A stretch of DNA of 7,972 bases, taken from positions 1-7,972 of the forward strand of contig CANBRV010000101.1 of assembly GCA_947372005.1 (NCBI GenBank), given 5' to 3'. The notes under the pieces were generated by a model. That model saw nothing but the letters and a program-made list of their open reading frames with translations. It did no database searches and was not told where the DNA came from. How positions within the stretch are numbered: position 1 is the stretch's first letter; every line of letters begins with the position of its first letter. This stretch comes from Comamonadaceae bacterium (GTDB lineage Bacteria; Pseudomonadota; Gammaproteobacteria; Burkholderiales; Burkholderiaceae_C). Of the stretch, positions 5,060 to 7,972 are shown piece after piece. A program made the position numbers and the translations under genes.

Positions 5060-7972
5060 CTAGGTGCACAGTATAGACCATGCCTTGTCTAAGCGCTTAG
5101 TGCTGACGGGCTGGGGCGTTCGCAGCTCCTGGGCGAAGAAACTGACGCGTAGCTCCTCAAGTAGCCAGCGGTACTCATCGAGTCTTGCATCTGTTTGTCC
5201 CTTTTGCTCTATCACGCGGCGCACATAGCGCTGCTCTAGCGGACGCAGTTCTGAGAGCTTGCTTGTGTCACGTGCAGGATCGACACGCCATTTATCCAAT
5301 CGCATGACGATGGCTTTGAGATAGCGCGGCAAATGTTGTAGCTGGGTATAGGGTGTTTGCGCTGCAAAGCCTTTAGGCATGAGTCTTTGCAACTGCTGTT
5401 GGCAGTCAGCAATAGGCTCGGTTGCGTTTTTGTTATCTTTGATTTTTCGCACGGCGGCGGCGTACTCAATCAGAACGGCATGTGCCATGCGCGAGACTTC
5501 TCCTGCAATGAGGGTTAATCTGCCACGACCATCGTCGATACGCTTTTTGAAGGCGAATTCGTCAGTGGGAAGCGGTTCAATCAGGAAGGCCCGATCCAAT
5601 GCGAGGTTGATGATTTGTGCTTTCAGTTCATCTCCCGTGCCAAGCGGCATGTAGAGCGCGGTCATCTTGAGCATATCGGGAAGATTCTTTTCCAGATATT
5701 TGATCGCGTCTTTGATTTGCAGGGCAACTAACCTGCGCAAGCCCACGCGGTGTTTGGCCTGCGCGACGTCGGGTTCATCAAAAACTTCAATTGTGACCGC
5801 GTCGCCAGCATCTATGAGGGCAGGGAAACCAATCAGGCTTTGCTTGCCGTTTTGAATTTCCATGAGCTCGGGAAGCTCGCCGAAGGACCATGTGGTGTGG
5901 CGAGCGGCGGCAGTTATCTTTTTGGTGCTCGTCGCTGAATTGGAGTCAGACCCTAATTTTGTCTGTGCGTTGCTAGTCTCGGGTTGCTTGGCTGGTCTTG
6001 AATTAGGGGCAGACCCCAATTCAGCTCCCAATTTCAATCCTGCCAATGCCTGAAAAGCGCCGCGTGCTTGACTTCCCAGCTCGGCTTTAAGTGCCACTAA
6101 GTTGCGTCCTGTGCCTAGCTGCCTGCCGTGTTCATCGACCACGCGGAAGTTCATGAAGTGATGCGGTAAGAGCATGTCTAGCTTGAAGTCGTTGCGCTTG
6201 ATGTCTAGGCTCGTCTCGTCACGTGCGCGTTTCAAGAGCGCATCCGTAAGCCCGCCGTGCGCCCAGCTAATTGGCTCGCAAAGCACGCCAGATAAGCGTT
6301 CCGCAGATGCTGGCAGTGGCACAAAACGCGATCGTGGACGCTGCGGCAAGCTTTTGAGTAGAGCCCAAATTTTGTCTTTCAGCATCCCGGGCACGAGCCA
6401 CTCGCAGCGGTCTTCGCTCACTTGATTGAGCGCAAAAATCGGAATCTCAACCGTGAGGCCATCGCTCGCATGGCTTGGGTCATGCAAATACGTGGCTTTG
6501 CAATCGACGCCGCCAAGGCGAATCATTTTGGGGAACTGATCGGTGGTGATGCCAGCGGCCTCGTGGCGCATCAGTTCTTCGCGGGACAAGAGAAGTAACT
6601 TCGGATTCTTTTTAAATTCGTGTTTAAACCACTTCTCAAAGGTGTGTCCGCTGCAAACGTCTTGCGGGATGTGCTGGTCGTAAAACGCAAAAATAAGCTC
6701 GTCATCGACCAGCACGTCTTGGCGGCGCGACTTGTGCTCTAGCTCCTCCACGTTTGCAATCATTTTGATATTGGCTTGCAAAAACGGGAGGGGCGTTTCC
6801 CAATTACCCGCTACCAAAGCCTCGCGGATAAAGACTTCCCGAGCACCTGATGGGTCAATCTTAGAAAAATCCACACGGCGGTTGTGATAGACCAAGAGGC
6901 CATACAGCGTGGCCCGCTCCAGCGCCATGACTTGCCCCGCTTTCTTTTCCCAGTGCGGATCGAGCAGTTGTTTTTTGAGCAAATGATCGGCAACTTTTTC
7001 AATCCACTGCGGATCAATGTTGGCGATGCCGCGTCCAAAGAGGCGAGTGGTCTCAACGAGTTCCGAGCACATGATCCAGCGCCCCGGCTTTTTGGACAAA
7101 TTGCGCCCAGGGTGCGGATAAAACTTGATGCCACGTGCACCCAAGTACCAATCTTCTTCGTCCGATTTGCAGCCGATATTGCCCAGCAATCCCGCCATCA
7201 GGCTCATGTGTAGCTGTTCAAAACTTGCAGGTTGCAATTTGGGGACTGACCCCGAATTTTGCGAAGCAACAATTGGGGTCTGTCCCCAATTTGCAACCCG
7301 AGCGCCCAGATGCTCTTTAACCGCCAACTGCAACTGCGAGTAAATATCGCGCCATTCCCGCACACGCCGCGCCGAAATGAAATTCGCTTTGAGGGCGGAC
7401 TCCTGTTGGCGACGCGAACCCGTTTGCTCGTCTAACCATTTCCATAGTTTGAGGTAGCCGACAAACTCGCTTTTTTCATCGTCAAATTTGACATGAGCTT
7501 GATCGGCCTGCGTCTGTTTGTCCATCGGACGATCGCGCACATCTTGCACGCTGATGGCGCTCGCAATCACGAGCACCTCGTCCAAAGCCCCGCGGGTATT
7601 GGCTTCCAAGAGCATACGCCCTAGGCGTGGGTCGAGTGGCAGCTTGGCAAGCTGCATGCCCAGCGGCGTGATGTTGTTCGCCTCGTCCACAGCGCCAAGT
7701 TCGTTTAGTAGTTGGTACCCGTCAGCAATCGCGCGACCACTCGGGGCTTCCAAAAACGGGAAGTCCTCTACGCCGCCAAGATGCAGAGACTTCATGCGCA
7801 AGATGACGCCCGCGAGCGAGGACCGCAAAATTTCGGGATCGGTAAACGGTGCGCGCCCTGCGAAATCTTGGTCGCTGTACAGGCGAATGCAGATGCCGTT
7901 GGCGACACGCCCGCAGCGTCCTGCGCGTTGGTTCGCTGCCGCTTGGCTAATCGGCTCAACGAGCAGTTGTTC
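5060..7972 (-). CDS. hrpA: HrpA, DEAH-box ATP-dependent RNA helicase (5' end cut by window edge)
   Basis: The frame stays open to the right edge (970 codons visible, stop TAG at 5062-5060). The gene therefore starts outside the window; the TTG at 7828 is an internal leucine. E. coli HrpA, a helicase involved in mRNA processing and ribosome rescue, is about 1300 residues, so roughly the N-terminal quarter is missing. Visible domains in order: helicase motif VI QRAGRCGR (7930-7907), then RLYSDQDF and FTDPEILRSSLAGVIL leading into the winged-helix/HA2 domain (to about 7500). Next is GLLGNIG with the OB-fold-like WIMCSELVETTRLFGR region (about 7200-6900). The long HrpA-specific C-terminal domain follows, including WSFGELPELMEI, down to the stop. 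The RecA1 domain and the Walker/DEAH motifs lie off the edge. Two palindrome doublets are embedded in frame, adding about 22 residues at 226-248 and a linker at about 651-679 (numbered from the window edge). Otherwise the reading frame is intact. Confidence 0.95.
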   Translation of the reverse strand, partial: EQLLVEPISQAAANQRAGRCGRVANGICIRLYSDQDFAGRAPFTDPEILRSSLAGVILRMKSLHLGGVEDFPFLEAPSGRAIADGYQLLNELGAVDEANNITPLGMQLAKLPLDPRLGRMLLEANTRGALDEVLVIASAISVQDVRDRPMDKQTQADQAHVKFDDEKSEFVGYLKLWKWLDEQTGSRRQQESALKANFISARRVREWRDIYSQLQLAVKEHLGARVANWGQTPIVASQNSGSVPKLQPASFEQLHMSLMAGLLGNIGCKSDEEDWYLGARGIKFYPHPGRNLSKKPGRWIMCSELVETTRLFGRGIANIDPQWIEKVADHLLKKQLLDPHWEKKAGQVMALERATLYGLLVYHNRRVDFSKIDPSGAREVFIREALVAGNWETPLPFLQANIKMIANVEELEHKSRRQDVLVDDELIFAFYDQHIPQDVCSGHTFEKWFKHEFKKNPKLLLLSREELMRHEAAGITTDQFPKMIRLGGVDCKATYLHDPSHASDGLTVEIPIFALNQVSEDRCEWLVPGMLKDKIWALLKSLPQRPRSRFVPLPASAERLSGVLCEPISWAHGGLTDALLKRARDETSLDIKRNDFKLDMLLPHHFMNFRVVDEHGRQLGTGRNLVALKAELGSQARGAFQALAGLKLGAELGSAPNSRPAKQPETSNAQTKLGSDSNSATSTKKITAAARHTTWSFGELPELMEIQNGKQSLIGFPALIDAGDAVTIEVFDEPDVAQAKHRVGLRRLVALQIKDAIKYLEKNLPDMLKMTALYMPLGTGDELKAQIINLALDRAFLIEPLPTDEFAFKKRIDDGRGRLTLIAGEVSRMAHAVLIEYAAAVRKIKDNKNATEPIADCQQQLQRLMPKGFAAQTPYTQLQHLPRYLKAIVMRLDKWRVDPARDTSKLSELRPLEQRYVRRVIEQKGQTDARLDEYRWLLEELRVSFFAQELRTPQPVSTKRLDKAWSILCT
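5937..6022. repeat. REP-like palindrome pair within hrpA (looser doublet)
   Basis: Two units of the same 21-23 bp palindrome lie at 5937-5959 and 6000-6022, separated by 40 nt. The units have the form GAATT-GGGGTC-n-GACCCC-AATTC with substitutions. The first unit matches the reverse complement of the second at 19 of 23 bases, against 18 of 22 in direct orientation, so the pair is probably inverted but diverged. In hrpA they are read as KLGSDSNS and ELGSAPNS, both in the same codon phase. A further half-unit (AAATTGGGAGCTG on the - strand, about 6022-6034) abuts the second. They lie in a poorly conserved linker of the C-terminal region. Nothing else in the window carries these units except the doublet at 7231-7297. 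Confidence 0.8.
7231..7297. repeat. REPIN-like 67-bp inverted repeat within hrpA
   Basis: Two copies of the palindrome lie head to head: 7236-7258 (core GGGGACTGACCCC) and 7271-7291 (core GGGGTCTGTCCCC). Taken as a whole, arm 7231-7262 pairs with arm 7266-7297 at 27 of 32 positions around a GAA loop. The outer ends are GTTGCAA and TTGCAAC. Each unit can also fold alone. This two-unit inverted layout is that of REPIN elements, which are mobilised by RAYT transposases; assignment to that class is inference. It is read through by hrpA as NWGQTPIV and NSGSVPKL without a stop or frameshift. Confidence 0.85.

Noticed and set aside
6811..7213. 109-codon frames on both strands overlapping hrpA
   Set aside because: hrpA is conserved throughout this stretch. 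The alternatives have no recognisable motif and arise from codon bias.
7826..7828. TTG at 7828 as a start codon for the helicase gene
   Set aside because: The same frame stays open to the window edge and encodes conserved helicase sequence (motif VI QRAGRCGR, RLYSDQDF, FTDPEI) upstream of it. The gene is cut by the window and is not a short protein starting here.

Overview
The window looks like an ordinary chromosomal, housekeeping stretch of a betaproteobacterium, most likely of the order Burkholderiales. This is inferred from gene content and protein style: a HrpA with the long C-terminal domain, a S41A protease followed directly by a MoeB/ThiF gene, and a TrhO-type rhodanese. Base composition is moderate by eye. 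I cannot name a genus. No phage, plasmid, CRISPR, toxin-antitoxin or secretion genes are visible.

Layout from left to right. Positions 46-825 on the + strand hold an enoyl-CoA hydratase with an intact catalytic pair. Everything else runs on the - strand, and is transcribed from the right edge towards position 822 in this order: hrpA (DEAH-box RNA helicase, 5' end outside the window), ctpA (periplasmic C-terminal processing protease), a moeB/thiF-type E1-like adenylyltransferase, a tRNA with anticodon CAU, trhO (tRNA U34 hydroxylase, rhodanese fold) and a RluA-family pseudouridine synthase. The gaps are 49, 12, 50 and 7 nt, and the last two genes overlap by 1 nt (TAATG). The hydratase and the pseudouridine synthase converge, and their stop codons lie inside a shared TTAA.

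The four - strand genes nearest the middle (moeB/thiF, tRNA, trhO, pseudouridine synthase) lean towards sulfur/adenylate chemistry and RNA modification, and hrpA also acts on RNA. trhO and the pseudouridine synthase are probably translationally coupled. trhO begins only 7 nt after the encoded CCA of the tRNA and has no visible Shine-Dalgarno sequence.

The most unusual structure is inside hrpA. Two doublets of a short palindrome (core GGGGTCTGACCCC with AATT flanks) are embedded in the coding frame. One doublet forms a 67-bp near-perfect inverted repeat (7231-7297). The other is a looser pair (5937-6022). They resemble REP/REPIN-type mobile palindromes that inserted without breaking the frame and are now translated as extra linker peptides. 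I found no evidence of a wholly new biological system. The REPIN-like insertions and the tRNA-trhO junction are the items worth following up.
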